From an uncultured Actinomycetes bacterium (GTDB lineage Bacteria > Actinomycetota > Acidimicrobiia > Acidimicrobiales > RAAP-2): a stretch of DNA of 64,000 nucleotides. The stretch is taken from contig CAIUMH010000038.1 in NCBI GenBank assembly GCA_903900235.1, forward strand, positions 1 to 64,000, given 5' to 3'. Each line of letters opens with the position of its first letter. The stretch's first letter is position 1. Positions 9,331 to 23,308 of the stretch are shown here, piece by piece. Below the pieces are notes generated by a model. That model was not told the DNA's origin and made no database searches. It saw only the letters and a list, made by a program, of their open reading frames with translations. The position numbers were made by a program, and so were the translations under genes.

Positions 9331-10632
9331 TCAAGGGCGGCCCAGGCGATCGGCGGCAGCGAGGAGCTCCTCGCGGAACTGCGGGTGGGCGATGCCGGCC
9401 AGCGCCAGCGCTCGCTCTCTCACCGTGAGTCCCGTCACGTCGGCCGCGCCGAACTCGGTAACGATGGTCCCGGTGTGGTGACGGGGAGTCGACACCACAC
9501 CTCCAGCGGGGAGCACCGGATAGATCCGACTGGTCAAGACGCCAGCCACCTCGATGGTTGAGCTGAGACAGACCAGACTCGTGTCATCGGTCTCAAGGCC
9601 CGCTCCGACCACGAAGTCCTCATGACCCCCCACCCCGGAGATCTGTCGACCATCCACGCAGTCCGCCACGATCTGGCCGTAGAGGTCGATGGCGATGGCC
9701 CCGTTGATGGAGATCAGCCGATCATTGGCGCTGATCACCATCGGGTCGTTCACCAGGCTCACCGGCGCGAACACCACGTCTTCGTTGTGATCGAGCCAGG
9801 TGTACAGCTCGGCTGAACCCAAGGCGAAGGTCGTCACCGAGCGCCCGGGAAAGATCCCCTTGTCAGCATTGGTGACCTTTCCGGCCAGATGGAGCTGCAT
9901 GAGGCCATCGGTGAGCATCTCGGAATGGATCCCGTAGCCCCCGCCAGGGCCAGCGGCAAGCCGCTCGGCGACCTTGGTCGGGATGCTCCCGATGCCGGTC
10001 TGGAGGGTGGCCCCGTCGGGGATGAGTCCGGCCGCCAACTCGGCGATCGCATCGTCGGCTGGCGCAGCTACCGATGCGGGAAGCTCGAAGGGGACGGCAT
10101 CGCCCTCAACGAGGATGTCGATCAACTCGAGGGGAATGGTGTTGGGCTGATCCTGCAGCGAGGAGGTCCACGGGAGGTGCGGGGAGGTCTCGACCATCAG
10201 GATCCGGTTCGGGTCTCGACCGGCAGCGATGAGCTCGTCATAGGTGGCGCCGTGATGGAGCGACAACGACACCCTCCCGTCCGAGCCGGGTGGAGTGGCG
10301 TGGACCATCATGATGCGTGGTGCGAGCTTCTTGAGGATGGGGGCGAATCGCCGAAACCCAGCCGGGACCAACTCCACGTTGGCTCCGATCGAGGCGTAGT
10401 AGCGCTCAGCCGGGCCGAAGAAGCCTGCGTGATAGCGAACTCCTGGGTGCTCGAAGAGGCCATAGAGGCCAAGGACCAGCGCTCCTCCGACAAGCAGATC
10501 CTCCCAGTCGCTGCGTTCGGACAAGGCCGACAGAAGCGTCGGCGGATTGGCAGGTCCCAACCCCATCCCCAGGGTGTCAACCGGTTGAACGAGCGCCGCG
10601 GCCTCGGAGGGGTTCATCGATAGGGGTGCCAT
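9331..10632 (-). CDS. Acetyl-CoA hydrolase/transferase family (4-hydroxybutyrate CoA-transferase-like)
   Basis: TLQTGIGSIPTKVAERL; SGVGGHEDFVVGA; TEFGAADVTGLTVRERALALAGIAHPQFREEL. Confidence 0.88.
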   Translation of the reverse strand: MAPLSMNPSEAAALVQPVDTLGMGLGPANPPTLLSALSERSDWEDLLVGGALVLGLYGLFEHPGVRYHAGFFGPAERYYASIGANVELVPAGFRRFAPILKKLAPRIMMVHATPPGSDGRVSLSLHHGATYDELIAAGRDPNRILMVETSPHLPWTSSLQDQPNTIPLELIDILVEGDAVPFELPASVAAPADDAIAELAAGLIPDGATLQTGIGSIPTKVAERLAAGPGGGYGIHSEMLTDGLMQLHLAGKVTNADKGIFPGRSVTTFALGSAELYTWLDHNEDVVFAPVSLVNDPMVISANDRLISINGAIAIDLYGQIVADCVDGRQISGVGGHEDFVVGAGLETDDTSLVCLSSTIEVAGVLTSRIYPVLPAGGVVSTPRHHTGTIVTEFGAADVTGLTVRERALALAGIAHPQFREELLAAADRLGRP

Positions 10633-10717
10633 GTCCCGATCATTGCGCGCTCCGAGACCGCCTGCCGCATCACCTTCGGCCGCGTGGTCCTGCTCGGCCG
10701 GCGATAGGGTCGGCTCC

Positions 10718-11365
10718 ATGCGAATCGACGTGTGGAGCGATGTGGCCTGCCCGTGGTGCTACATAGGAAAGCGCAACCTCGAGGCAGCGCTGCTCGAGCT
10801 CGATCTCGACAACGACGTCGAGGTGCGATGGCGCGCCTATGAGCTCGATCCCGGGGCTCCTGCATCGTCCAAGCTCGGCATGGCCGAGGTTCTCAGCCGC
10901 AAATATGGGGTGAGTGTCGAGCAGGCGACTGAGATGAATGCACAGATGACCGAAGTGGCGGCCAAGGTGGGCCTCGAGTACCACCTCGACACCGCGCAGC
11001 TCGGCAACTCCTTCGATGCTCACCGGTTGGCCAAGCTCGCCGACGATCGTGGCCTCGGTGGGGAGATGGCCGAGCGCCTCTTCCGAGCACACTTCACCGA
11101 GAACCGGCTCATCTCCGACCACGCCACCTTGGTGGAACTAGCCGTCGAGGTTGGGCTCGACCAGATCGAGGCGGCAGCAGTCCTGGCATCCGATGCCTAT
11201 GCCGACGAGGTGCGCGGCGACGAAGAACTGGCCAGCGAAGCGGGATTCAGCGGTGTTCCCACCTATGTGATCGACGGAAAGCTCGCCATCCCGGGTGCAC
11301 AGCCGCCCGACGTGCTGGTCCGACTGCTCGGTCGCATGGCGGCCGGCCAGCCGATCGACGACTGA
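10718..11365 (+). CDS. DsbA-family oxidoreductase, FrnE-like
   Basis: MRIDVWSDVACPWCYIGKRNLE; FSGVPTYVIDGKLAIPGAQP. Confidence 0.92.
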   Translation: MRIDVWSDVACPWCYIGKRNLEAALLELDLDNDVEVRWRAYELDPGAPASSKLGMAEVLSRKYGVSVEQATEMNAQMTEVAAKVGLEYHLDTAQLGNSFDAHRLAKLADDRGLGGEMAERLFRAHFTENRLISDHATLVELAVEVGLDQIEAAAVLASDAYADEVRGDEELASEAGFSGVPTYVIDGKLAIPGAQPPDVLVRLLGRMAAGQPIDD

Positions 11366-11385
11366 AGCGCCAGCGAGGTCCGCTG

Positions 11386-13872
11386 CTAGGACTCCTCGGT
11401 GGGAGCCTCCTCGGCCACCCTCGCCACGGCGGCGACCGATTGGCCGTCGTCGAGGTTCATGACCCGCACGCCGGTGGCATCGCGACCCTGGGACGAGATC
11501 TCACGCACGGCGGTCCGGATCAGGATCCCACCGGAGGAGACCAGCAGGATCTGCTCCTCAAGGTTGACCATGAAGGCCGACACCACACGTCCGCGTGCAG
11601 CGGTGAGCTTGATGCCCCGGACCCCTTGGCCGCCGCGGCCCTGAGCGTTGAAGCGTTCGACCTTGACGCGCTTGCCGTAGCCGGCGTCGGTCACGAGCAG
11701 CAGGTCGGCGTCCTCCCGGGCGACATCAAGGCTCACCACCTCGTCATCAGCCTTGAGGCGGATCCCTCGGACCCCCGCCGCCGACCGACCCATGTCGCGA
11801 ACATCAGACGCCTTGAATCGAATCGTCATTCCTCGGAGGGTCACGATGAAACAGTGATCCTCCGCTTGGGTCTCGACCACTCGGACTAGTTCATCGCCAT
11901 CCTTGAGGTTGATGGCAATGAAGCCCTCACGGCGAGACTTGTCGTACTCGGTGAACGGCGTCTTCTTCACCACACCCTGCTTGGTGGCGAAGACCAGCGA
12001 CGAGGTCTCCGGGAAATCCTTGGTCGACACAATCGCTTCGATGGTCTCCGAGGGCGACAGGTTGAGCAGGTTCACAACCGCGGTGCCCTTGGCCGTCCGT
12101 TCCTTCATCGGGATCTCGTGGCCCCGCAGGCGGAAGACCCGGCCGCGGTTGGAGAACAGGAGCAGGTGGCTGAGGCTCGTGGTGTGGAGGATCTGAGTGA
12201 CCAGATCCTCTTCCTTGAGCTTGGCGCCCTGGACGCCCCGGCCACCACGCTGCTGGGTGCGGAAGGCTCCAGCGGCGACAGCTTTGATGTAGCCCGCCTG
12301 GGTCATCGTGACGACGACGTCTTCGTCGTCGATCAGGTCCTCCACGCCGAGCTCGCCCGGGTCATGGGTGATGATGCTCCGGCGCTCGTTGGCGAACTTG
12401 TTCCGGACCTCGGTCATCTCCGTGGAGATGACCCCTCTGAGAATCTTGTCATCACCGAGGATGGCCTCGAGGCCGGAGATCTCCTCGCGCAGCTTGGTCA
12501 TCTCGTCTTCGAGGTCGGTCCGGCCGAGTCGAGTGAGCCGGCCGAGGGTCATGTCGAGGATGTGCTTGGCCTGCTCCTCGGAGAACTCGAAGGGCACCGC
12601 CATCAGGGCGACCTGAGCGGCTGGCCGGTCGTCGGAGTTGCGGATCGTTGCGATGACCGCGTCGAGCATGTCGATGGCCTTGAGGAGGCCCTCAACGATG
12701 TGGGCCCGACGCAGGGCCTTGTCGAGGCGGTATTGCGTCCGGCGGGTCAGAACTTCGACCTGGTGGGCGATGTAGTGCGTGAGGACCTGGGCGAGGTTCA
12801 GCGTGCGAGGCACACCATCGACCAACGCCAGGGTGTTGACACCGAACGAGGTCTGCATGGCTGTCTGCTTGAACAGCTTGTTGAGCACCACGTTGGCGTT
12901 GGCGTCACGCTTGAGCTTGATGACGAGTCGCGGCTTTCGTCCGGCCGAGTCATTCTGCAGTGCGGAGATCCCATCGAGCTCGCCGGCCTTGACGAGGTCA
13001 TGGATGCGCTCCTCGATGGCCTCAACCGAGACCTGGAAGGGGAACTCGGTGACCACGATCCGGGTTGCGTCGCGCACCTCCTCGATCTCAGCGACGGCGC
13101 GCATCTTGATCGACCCTCGCCCCGTCCGGATGGCGTCCATGATTCCTTGTCGACCCAGGATCTGAGCACCGGTGGGGAAGTCGGGACCCTTGACGAAGGC
13201 CATGAGGTCGTCGGGGGTGGCATCCGGGTTCTCGAGGAGGTGGAGCGTTGCGTCGATGACCTCGCCGAGGTTGTGCGGCGGGATGTTCGTGGCCATGCCG
13301 ACGGCGATGCCCTGAGAGCCATTGACCAACAGGTTCGGGTATCGCGACGGAAGAACGACGGGCTCCTCGTCGGTGTTGTCGTAGTTCGGGGTGAAGTTGA
13401 CGGTCTCCTCGTCGATGCCCGCCATGAGTTCGAGAGCCAGGGGGGCGAGGCGGCACTCGGTGTAGCGCATGGCCGCTGCGCCCTCGTCCTTGCCGGTGCC
13501 ACCGAAGTTTCCGTGTCCGTCGACGAGTGGGTGCCGCATGGAGAAGTCTTGGACCATCCGGACGAGGGCGTCATAGATGGCCGTGTCACCGTGGGGGTGG
13601 TAGGTGCCCATGACTTCTCCGACGACCTTGGCGCACTTGGTGTGCGGTCGATCAGGCCGAAGACCCTGGGCGAACATCGAGTACAAGATTCGGCGATGCA
13701 CCGGCTTGAGGCCGTCACGAACGTCGGGCAGGGCACGACTGACGATGACGGACATCGAATATTCGAGGAAGGAGCGCTCCATCTCCTCCTGGATCTCGAT
13801 GGGCTGGATATAGCCCTCTACCGGGGCATCGAGCTCCGGTGTCCCGTCGTCGCTGGTCTTCTTGCGTGCCAT
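11386..13872 (-). CDS. gyrA: DNA gyrase subunit A
   Basis: [37 protein letters not shown]-terminal beta-pinwheel repeats. Confidence 0.98.
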   Translation of the reverse strand: MARKKTSDDGTPELDAPVEGYIQPIEIQEEMERSFLEYSMSVIVSRALPDVRDGLKPVHRRILYSMFAQGLRPDRPHTKCAKVVGEVMGTYHPHGDTAIYDALVRMVQDFSMRHPLVDGHGNFGGTGKDEGAAAMRYTECRLAPLALELMAGIDEETVNFTPNYDNTDEEPVVLPSRYPNLLVNGSQGIAVGMATNIPPHNLGEVIDATLHLLENPDATPDDLMAFVKGPDFPTGAQILGRQGIMDAIRTGRGSIKMRAVAEIEEVRDATRIVVTEFPFQVSVEAIEERIHDLVKAGELDGISALQNDSAGRKPRLVIKLKRDANANVVLNKLFKQTAMQTSFGVNTLALVDGVPRTLNLAQVLTHYIAHQVEVLTRRTQYRLDKALRRAHIVEGLLKAIDMLDAVIATIRNSDDRPAAQVALMAVPFEFSEEQAKHILDMTLGRLTRLGRTDLEDEMTKLREEISGLEAILGDDKILRGVISTEMTEVRNKFANERRSIITHDPGELGVEDLIDDEDVVVTMTQAGYIKAVAAGAFRTQQRGGRGVQGAKLKEEDLVTQILHTTSLSHLLLFSNRGRVFRLRGHEIPMKERTAKGTAVVNLLNLSPSETIEAIVSTKDFPETSSLVFATKQGVVKKTPFTEYDKSRREGFIAINLKDGDELVRVVETQAEDHCFIVTLRGMTIRFKASDVRDMGRSAAGVRGIRLKADDEVVSLDVAREDADLLLVTDAGYGKRVKVERFNAQGRGGQGVRGIKLTAARGRVVSAFMVNLEEQILLVSSGGILIRTAVREISSQGRDATGVRVMNLDDGQSVAAVARVAEEAPTEES

Positions 13873-13892
13873 CGGCTCCCCTTCGTCCGTCC

Positions 13893-17115
<3,223 letters not shown>

Positions 17116-17127
17116 CCGGGGGGCGTC

Positions 17128-17442
17128 CTAGGTTCTGCGAACCACGACCTCGATCTGCTCGACTGGGGTTGCCGCCATCTGACCAAGCTTTTCCAAGATC
17201 TCCCTGGTCATCAGCCTCACCTGGCCGGCCCAGACCGAGCTTGGCACTGACACCAGCAGACGCCCGTCCCTGAGCGTCATCGGCTGGGCCTCGGTGGCGA
17301 GACGTTCGCCGACGACCGCTGTCCAGACGCTGGAGATCTCCGCAATGCCAAGAAGGTCGGTCTGGGTGACTCGGCCCGCCACCGTCCGGAGTGCTTCGCC
17401 GATTGGGATCGGGTTGTCGCCGGACCACCGGGCCCTAGCCAT
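17128..17442 (-). CDS. DUF721 / DciA-like protein
   Basis: Position downstream of recF with start overlapping the recF stop; IGEALRTVAGR...VWTAVVGERLATEAQP...DGRLLVSVPSSVWAGQVRLM. Confidence 0.8.
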   Translation of the reverse strand: MARARWSGDNPIPIGEALRTVAGRVTQTDLLGIAEISSVWTAVVGERLATEAQPMTLRDGRLLVSVPSSVWAGQVRLMTREILEKLGQMAATPVEQIEVVVRRT

Positions 17443-18520
17443 CAGCCACGAGGAGTTGTGCCACGTCGATGACGCTCGTCGGGGCGATCCCCGCTGGCAA
17501 CGGGGAAGCGGTCGACACCAGGGTCTGGCCGGCGGGAAGTTCAGCGACCAGCCGGCGGCCGCGGTCGGGGTCGAGCTCACTGAAGACGTCGTCGAGGATG
17601 AGGATCGGCGGGCTGCCGTGGCGTTCAGCTGCCGCCAAATGGACGGCGAGACGCAGCGCCAAGGCGAAGGTCCTCTGCTCACCTTGGGATGCCTGGGTCC
17701 TGGCGTCGCGGCCCGACAGCACTAGAGCAATGTCATCGCGATGGGGTCCGGTGGAGGTCACTCCTCGCCGAAGGTCCTCGCTTCGGTTGGCGGCCAAGGA
17801 GGCCGCCAACCCCTCTGGAGCAGTGGCCTCGTAGCCGGCGGTGGCCATCTGCGGCTTCGTGGCTCCCGCCAGGGCTCGGTAGGCGTGATCAATGGGGTCG
17901 GTCAAGTCGTCAAGGAGGGCTCGGCGCATGGCCACCAGGCGATCTCCAGATTCTGTGAGGCGGTCATCCCAGACGTCGAGGGTGGTGGCCACGTCGTCGG
18001 TCAGCCGCCCTCCCGACTGACGGAGCAGCGCGTTGCGTTGGGTCACGGTCTTCTCCACCACTGCGATGACGGAACCTGCTGCGGGGTCGAGCAGGGCCAG
18101 GGCATCATCGATCAGGTCACGGCGGCCCGCCGGTCCTCCCTGGACCACCCCCATGTCATCGGGGCAGAAGGTGCTCACCGGAACCGCCTCCGCCATGTCT
18201 CGTCTTGAGCGCACGGCTTGTCGGTTGATCTGCATCCGCGAGCGCGAACTCCGGGAGATCTCCGCCTCGACCAGGATCGGGCGGTCGCCATCGAGCAGCT
18301 CGGCCCGAAGGATCGAGGCTTCGGCGCCATTGCGGATCATGGCCTCCCGGGGACTACCCCGAAACGATCGCCCGAGGCCGAGGTAGGCCACCGCTTCGAG
18401 CAGTGAGGTTTTCCCGGTGCCGTTCGGGCCGGTGAGGATGGTTGTGCCGTCGGGATCAGGGCTGAAAACGAGTGACGCGAAGGGGCGGAAATCCGTCAGC
18501 TCGAGACGGTGGAGGCCCAC
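17435..18520 (-). CDS. recF: DNA replication/repair protein RecF
   Basis: MGLHRLELTDFRPFASLVF; GPNGTGKTSLLEAVAYL; PPILILDDVFSELD. Confidence 0.97.
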   Translation of the reverse strand: MGLHRLELTDFRPFASLVFSPDPDGTTILTGPNGTGKTSLLEAVAYLGLGRSFRGSPREAMIRNGAEASILRAELLDGDRPILVEAEISRSSRSRMQINRQAVRSRRDMAEAVPVSTFCPDDMGVVQGGPAGRRDLIDDALALLDPAAGSVIAVVEKTVTQRNALLRQSGGRLTDDVATTLDVWDDRLTESGDRLVAMRRALLDDLTDPIDHAYRALAGATKPQMATAGYEATAPEGLAASLAANRSEDLRRGVTSTGPHRDDIALVLSGRDARTQASQGEQRTFALALRLAVHLAAAERHGSPPILILDDVFSELDPDRGRRLVAELPAGQTLVSTASPLPAGIAPTSVIDVAQLLVADG

Positions 18521-18527
18521 CGGCCGG

Positions 18528-19628
18528 TCAACTCACCCGGACGGGCATCAGCAGGTAGCGGTAGCTGTCCTGCTCCCCGCTGCGCACGGTGGCTGGGCGA
18601 GTTGCGTCGGACGTCTCGATGATGACCTCGTCACCAGCGACCGCCTCGATCCCCTCGATCAGGTAGCTCGGATTGAAGGCGATCGTCAGATCCTCGCCGG
18701 TGTAGTCACCGTCGACGGTCTCGGTGCCCTCACCAACCTCCTGGCTGACCACCTTCAAGTCAACGCCACCATTGCGCATCGACATCCTCACCGGGGTGGT
18801 GTTGTCCTTGACGAGGATGCGTACACGTCGCAGGGCGCCCAGCAACGTCTCCTTGCCAAGGTGGAGGCTGTTTGGGTACGACTCGGGGATCAGTTGGCGA
18901 TAGTCCGGGTAGGTGCCGGAGATCAGCCGCGTCGAGATGGCGACACCACCAACAAGGAAGGTGATCTCTGAGTCGGTGGTGTGAATTCCAATCGATCCTT
19001 CGTCGGATGGATTCACGAGGCGCTTGAGTTCCTCGAGCGCTCTCGCCGGAACCAAGATGTCGTCTTCTCCAACCACCCCAGCGACCTCAGGGAGCTCCCG
19101 AAGGGCCAGGCGATACGAATCGGTGGCAACGAGTCGCAGGCCGCCGTCCGTCTTCGTCAAGAGGACGCCGGTCAGCAGGGGTCGCGCCTCGTCATTCGAC
19201 GCGGCGCGCACCACCTGGTCGAGGCCCTCGGCCAGCGCCGAGATGGGAATCTGAGCGGAGGTCTGCGTTGTGATTGAGACAGCGGGGAACTCAACCGGAG
19301 GGAAGGCCCGAAGAGAAAACTGGGACCGGCTGGCCGAGATCTCCACTTGCTCAGATGTGGCGTCGAGTGTCACCGCTCCAGGCTCAAGCCGCCGAATGAT
19401 GTCGGTGGCGAGCCTGGCGGGGATCACTGCGGTGCCGTCCTCGATCCCAATCACCTCGAGGGTGACGCGAATCGATAGGTCGTTGTCGGTGCCGATGATG
19501 GTCAGCTGGTTGCCCTCGGTGGTCATCAGGACCCCAGAAAGCACCGGCATGCTCATGCGGGTGCTGACCGCCTGGCGGGCGGTGGAGAGGGCCTCGACGA
19601 GGGAGTCGCGCTCAGATCGGAACTTCAT
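18528..19628 (-). CDS. dnaN: DNA polymerase III beta sliding clamp
   Basis: MKFRSERDSLVEALSTARQAVS; C-terminal YRYLLMPVRVS. Confidence 0.97.
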   Translation of the reverse strand: MKFRSERDSLVEALSTARQAVSTRMSMPVLSGVLMTTEGNQLTIIGTDNDLSIRVTLEVIGIEDGTAVIPARLATDIIRRLEPGAVTLDATSEQVEISASRSQFSLRAFPPVEFPAVSITTQTSAQIPISALAEGLDQVVRAASNDEARPLLTGVLLTKTDGGLRLVATDSYRLALRELPEVAGVVGEDDILVPARALEELKRLVNPSDEGSIGIHTTDSEITFLVGGVAISTRLISGTYPDYRQLIPESYPNSLHLGKETLLGALRRVRILVKDNTTPVRMSMRNGGVDLKVVSQEVGEGTETVDGDYTGEDLTIAFNPSYLIEGIEAVAGDEVIIETSDATRPATVRSGEQDSYRYLLMPVRVS

Positions 19629-19891
19629 CGTGTCGGATCCTTTCATTCGGTGTGCAGTACACAACCGAGATGTTCTCTATAGAGAGGCTGTAGTAGTAGG
19701 GGCTGTGGATTGGGGAGAACTGAGAGTCTTCCCTGTTCAGGGGGGTTCTAGCAATCCCCAGTGTCAAAGAGGGTTGTGGGCCGGATGGAGTGATGTTCGC
19801 GCAATCCTGCATCCTCTGTGGATAGCAGGGTTCCATGTCCCCAACTTATGCGCCCAGGATCACCCGCGCAGGCGTGAGTTCTCCACATGTT

Positions 19892-21283
19892 TCACCCACC
19901 TGCCTTGATCTGCTGGATGAGGGTGGTGACCTGCTCGTAGAGCTGGCGCTTCTCTCCCATCTGATCGGTGATCTTGTCAACGGCGCTGATCACCGTGGAG
20001 TGATCCCGACCACCGAAGACCTTGCCGATCGATGGATAGGAGTAGTCGGTGAGTGAGCGGACGAGGTACATGGCCACATGGCGGGCGGTGACGAGGGGGC
20101 GGGCCCGTCGGGGACCGGTGAGCTCCTCGACGCTGAGGTGGTAGTACTCGGCAACGGCCGCGAGGATCATGTCCGGGGTAATCATGGCGGCCTCGGAGCC
20201 GATGTCAGGCAGCACCTGAATAGCCAACGCCAGAGAGATGGGCTCGCCGGTTAATGATGCGAAGGCGGCGACCCGGGTTAGCGCCCCTTCGAGCTCCCGG
20301 ATGTTGTCGCGCACGTTGGTGGCGATGAACTCACAGACGTCATCGGGTAGGTCGATTCCCTCGAACTGTGCTTTCGCCCGCAAGATAGCCATCCGGGTCT
20401 CGAGGTCGGGGGCCTCGATCTCGGCGACAAGACCCGAGAGGAGCCGGCTACGGAGACGATCTTCGAGCTTCTCGATGGACTTGGGCGGACGATCAGAGGT
20501 CAGCACGATCTGCTTGCCAGCCGAGTGCAGCGTGTTGTACGTGTGGAACAGCTCTTCTTGGATCGCATCCTTGTTCTGGATGAATTGGATGTCGTCGACG
20601 AGTAGGACGTCGCATTCCCGGTAGTTCCGTTTCAGCGCCAACTGGGTCTTGCGCTGGATTGATTCGACGAAGTCGTTGAAGAAGGTCTCCGTCGTGACGT
20701 AGAGCACCCGGCTCGAGGGTCGGGTCTGGACCATCCAGTTACCAATGGCATGGAGGAGGTGAGTCTTGCCGAGACCAGATCCGCCATAGATGAAGAGGGG
20801 GTTGTAGGACCGGCCGGGGGACTCGGCCACGGTCTGGGCGGCGGCTAACGCCATACGGTTGGACTGGGCAGACACGAAGGTATCGAACGTAAACCGGGGA
20901 TCGAGCCGAATCCCGTCAGCCGGGGCGGCCGACACCCGGGGCGCAATGGTTCGGTTGTCGGACTGCGGTGGTGTCGCAGCCGGGGCGTCAGCGCCGATCG
21001 GGAACACCTCTTCAAAGGCGAACTCGGGAGCTTCGGCGACCACCAGCTCGAGGCTGATCTCGACGGGCCGACCTGCCGCCGCTGACGCCAGGTCTCGGAT
21101 CAGCCCAAGGAAACGCTCAGCCACCTTGCTTCGGACATAGTGGCTTGGAACACCAAGGATCAAGTTGTCCCCAGACATATCCACAGGTGTGACGAGTGAC
21201 AGACAAGTTTTCCACACAACATCAGAGACGGATTCCTGCAGGGAAGGCCTGCATTTTCCCCAGATCTCGGTCATCTCGTTCAT
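19892..21283 (-). CDS. dnaA: Chromosomal replication initiator protein DnaA
   Basis: LDPRFTFDTFVSAQSNRMALAAAQTVAE; GLGKTHLLHAIGN; FGGRDHSTVISAVDKI. Confidence 0.98.
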   Translation of the reverse strand: MNEMTEIWGKCRPSLQESVSDVVWKTCLSLVTPVDMSGDNLILGVPSHYVRSKVAERFLGLIRDLASAAAGRPVEISLELVVAEAPEFAFEEVFPIGADAPAATPPQSDNRTIAPRVSAAPADGIRLDPRFTFDTFVSAQSNRMALAAAQTVAESPGRSYNPLFIYGGSGLGKTHLLHAIGNWMVQTRPSSRVLYVTTETFFNDFVESIQRKTQLALKRNYRECDVLLVDDIQFIQNKDAIQEELFHTYNTLHSAGKQIVLTSDRPPKSIEKLEDRLRSRLLSGLVAEIEAPDLETRMAILRAKAQFEGIDLPDDVCEFIATNVRDNIRELEGALTRVAAFASLTGEPISLALAIQVLPDIGSEAAMITPDMILAAVAEYYHLSVEELTGPRRARPLVTARHVAMYLVRSLTDYSYPSIGKVFGGRDHSTVISAVDKITDQMGEKRQLYEQVTTLIQQIKAGG

Positions 21284-21531
21284 TGAAGCCCCACCGTCCT
21301 TCTCACTCTTTTATCCACACCACTGTCCACACCTGTGGAGCGCGAAGATCCCTGTGGACATCCCCCGCGCGCAGAGCGGGTAAGCGAACATAGCCGACCG
21401 AGCGAGCTTCGACTAGTGGTGATGGCCGCGCGCCGTCTAGCATGGGCAGACCGTCACGCACGACCGCCGGCTCGCATCCTCGAGCATGGCTCCGCAGTGC
21501 CGACGCACGAACGGAAGGTCAGGAAGAAAAC
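21170..21531. promoter_or_regulatory. Probable oriC region: DnaA-box cluster between and overlapping dnaA and rpmH
   Basis: TTATCCACA (21311-21319) plus variants ATATCCACA (21177-21185), TTTTCCACA (21208-21216), CTGTCCACA (21323-21331), TGTGGACAT (21353-21361). Confidence 0.75.
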
Positions 21532-21666
21532 ATGAAGCGCACGTACCAGCCCAACACCCGCAAGCGAGCCAAGACCCACGGGTTTCGGTCGCGCATGGCC
21601 ACCAAAGCGGGCCGCAACATCCTTCGCTCACGCCGGGCCAAGGGCCGCCACAAGCTGACCGTCTGA
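21532..21666 (+). CDS. rpmH: 50S ribosomal protein L34
   Basis: [44 protein letters not shown]. Confidence 0.98.
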   Translation: MKRTYQPNTRKRAKTHGFRSRMATKAGRNILRSRRAKGRHKLTV

Positions 21667-21669
21667 TAG

Positions 21670-22023
21670 ATGGAGGGTCGCAGCGTGGGACCAGTGGTCT
21701 CCCGTGCGACGTTTCTGGCGTTGCGCCGGCCCGCCGGCCGATCCAGGCAGGGTCCACTGCACGTCCGTTGGGTCCCTCTTCCGGGGGATAATGACGAGGT
21801 GCAGGTGTCCTATGTCATCTCGAAGCGCTGCGGGAATGCCGTCCGGAGGAACCGGATCAGACGGCGGACCAAGGGGGCGATTGCCCTGATATCCCAAGGG
21901 ATTCCCGCAGGCGCCTACCTGATTACCACTGAAGCCGAGGTAGCCACCATGAATTTCCAGGAGTTGGTCGAGCGAGTCACCAGCGCGCTCGCTCGCGCTG
22001 GCGGTTCCGAGGTGCGACCATGA
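21670..22023 (+). CDS. rnpA: Ribonuclease P protein component
   Basis: [24 protein letters not shown]; downstream of rpmH. Confidence 0.93.
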   Translation: MEGRSVGPVVSRATFLALRRPAGRSRQGPLHVRWVPLPGDNDEVQVSYVISKRCGNAVRRNRIRRRTKGAIALISQGIPAGAYLITTEAEVATMNFQELVERVTSALARAGGSEVRP

Positions 22024-22274
22024 CGGAACGGCTGGCGACGGGACCGGCTCGGGCGGCGCAGCGCGCCGTCGAGGCCTACCAGGTGGCCCGGAGAGGGAGT
22101 CTGTCCCCCTGTCGGTTCACCCCAAGCTGCTCCGAGTATGCGCACGAAGCACTGGGGGAGCACGGCCTGACACGCGGCCTAGTCCTCGCCGCATGGCGCG
22201 TCCTGCGCTGTAATCCCATCGGCGGCCGAGGTGTCGACCTCGTGCCGCTCAACACCCGAGGGGGAACCCGATGA
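22020..22274 (+). CDS. yidD: Membrane protein insertion efficiency factor YidD
   Basis: [21 protein letters not shown]...[17 protein letters not shown] overlap with rnpA. Confidence 0.95.
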   Translation: MTERLATGPARAAQRAVEAYQVARRGSLSPCRFTPSCSEYAHEALGEHGLTRGLVLAAWRVLRCNPIGGRGVDLVPLNTRGGTR

Positions 22275-23305
22275 ACGATCACGTCCTGCTACTCGGCAAC
22301 ATCATCAGCTCGGTTGGCGCAATCTTCCAGCCAGTCCTGCATCTCTTCGCCTCCATCCTGGCCTTCATCTACTCGGTGATCCCCAACTACGCCTTGGCTA
22401 TCACCATCCTCACCATCTTGATCATGGGGGCGCTTACTCCCCTGACGGTGAAGAGCACGAAGTCCATGATCGCCATGCAGCGAGTGCAGCCCGAGATCAA
22501 GAAACTCCAGCAGAAGTACAAGGGGGCGGAGAACCGGGCACAGCTGAACGAAGAGCTGATGCGCCTCTACAAAGAGGAGAAAGTGAACCCGGCTGGCGGC
22601 TGCCTCCCGATGTTCATCCAGTTCCCCTTCCTGATCATCCTCTACGACGTTATTCGTGGCATTACCAATACGGTGAACCCCTCGGCGGCCATCAAGCAAC
22701 ATGTCATCGATGCCTGCCACCTCACCATCACTCACTCAATAGCGGCACCCCGTTATATCCCCGATACATCAAAGATGTACTGCGACCTAGTTGCCAATAA
22801 TGGTCAAATGAAGTCCTTCGGACTTGACTTGGCTCTCAAGCCATTCTCCCACCACTCCTCGTGGATCGCAGCGATACCATTTTTCGCATTGGTTGGAATT
22901 GCCGTTGCACTTCAGTACGTACAGATGTCAAGGATGAGCAAGCGCAATCCCGCCTCGCAGCAGAATTCGCAGATGGCCACAATTCAGAAGTTCATGCCAA
23001 TTGTGTTTGCCTATATCTATTTTTTGATCCCTGCAGCCGTCCTGATCTACATGGTTGTGTCGTCGACCATCCGAATCCTCACCCAAGAGGCCATCTTCGC
23101 CAGCGGGGTTGCAACCCCGCTGGCGGCATCGTCGGGCACGCAACGGCCGGCAGCTGGGAAGGCTGGAGCAATCGCAGCCACCAGCACAGAGAAATCAGAA
23201 AAGAAAGGGGACGTCGTCCCCGCCGCGTCGGAGGAGGAGATGGACAAGCCAATAGCGAATCCCTCGACGCGTTCGAAGAACAAGCGCAAGAGGAAGGAGC
23301 GCTAG
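22271..23305 (+). CDS. yidC: YidC/Oxa1 membrane protein insertase
   Basis: [46 protein letters not shown]. Confidence 0.96.
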   Translation: MNDHVLLLGNIISSVGAIFQPVLHLFASILAFIYSVIPNYALAITILTILIMGALTPLTVKSTKSMIAMQRVQPEIKKLQQKYKGAENRAQLNEELMRLYKEEKVNPAGGCLPMFIQFPFLIILYDVIRGITNTVNPSAAIKQHVIDACHLTITHSIAAPRYIPDTSKMYCDLVANNGQMKSFGLDLALKPFSHHSSWIAAIPFFALVGIAVALQYVQMSRMSKRNPASQQNSQMATIQKFMPIVFAYIYFLIPAAVLIYMVVSSTIRILTQEAIFASGVATPLAASSGTQRPAAGKAGAIAATSTEKSEKKGDVVPAASEEEMDKPIANPSTRSKNKRKRKER

Positions 23306-23308
23306 ATC

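Noticed and set aside
11386-13872. Intein in gyrA (and dnaB)
   Set aside because: Both proteins are of normal length with continuous conserved blocks and no splicing motifs
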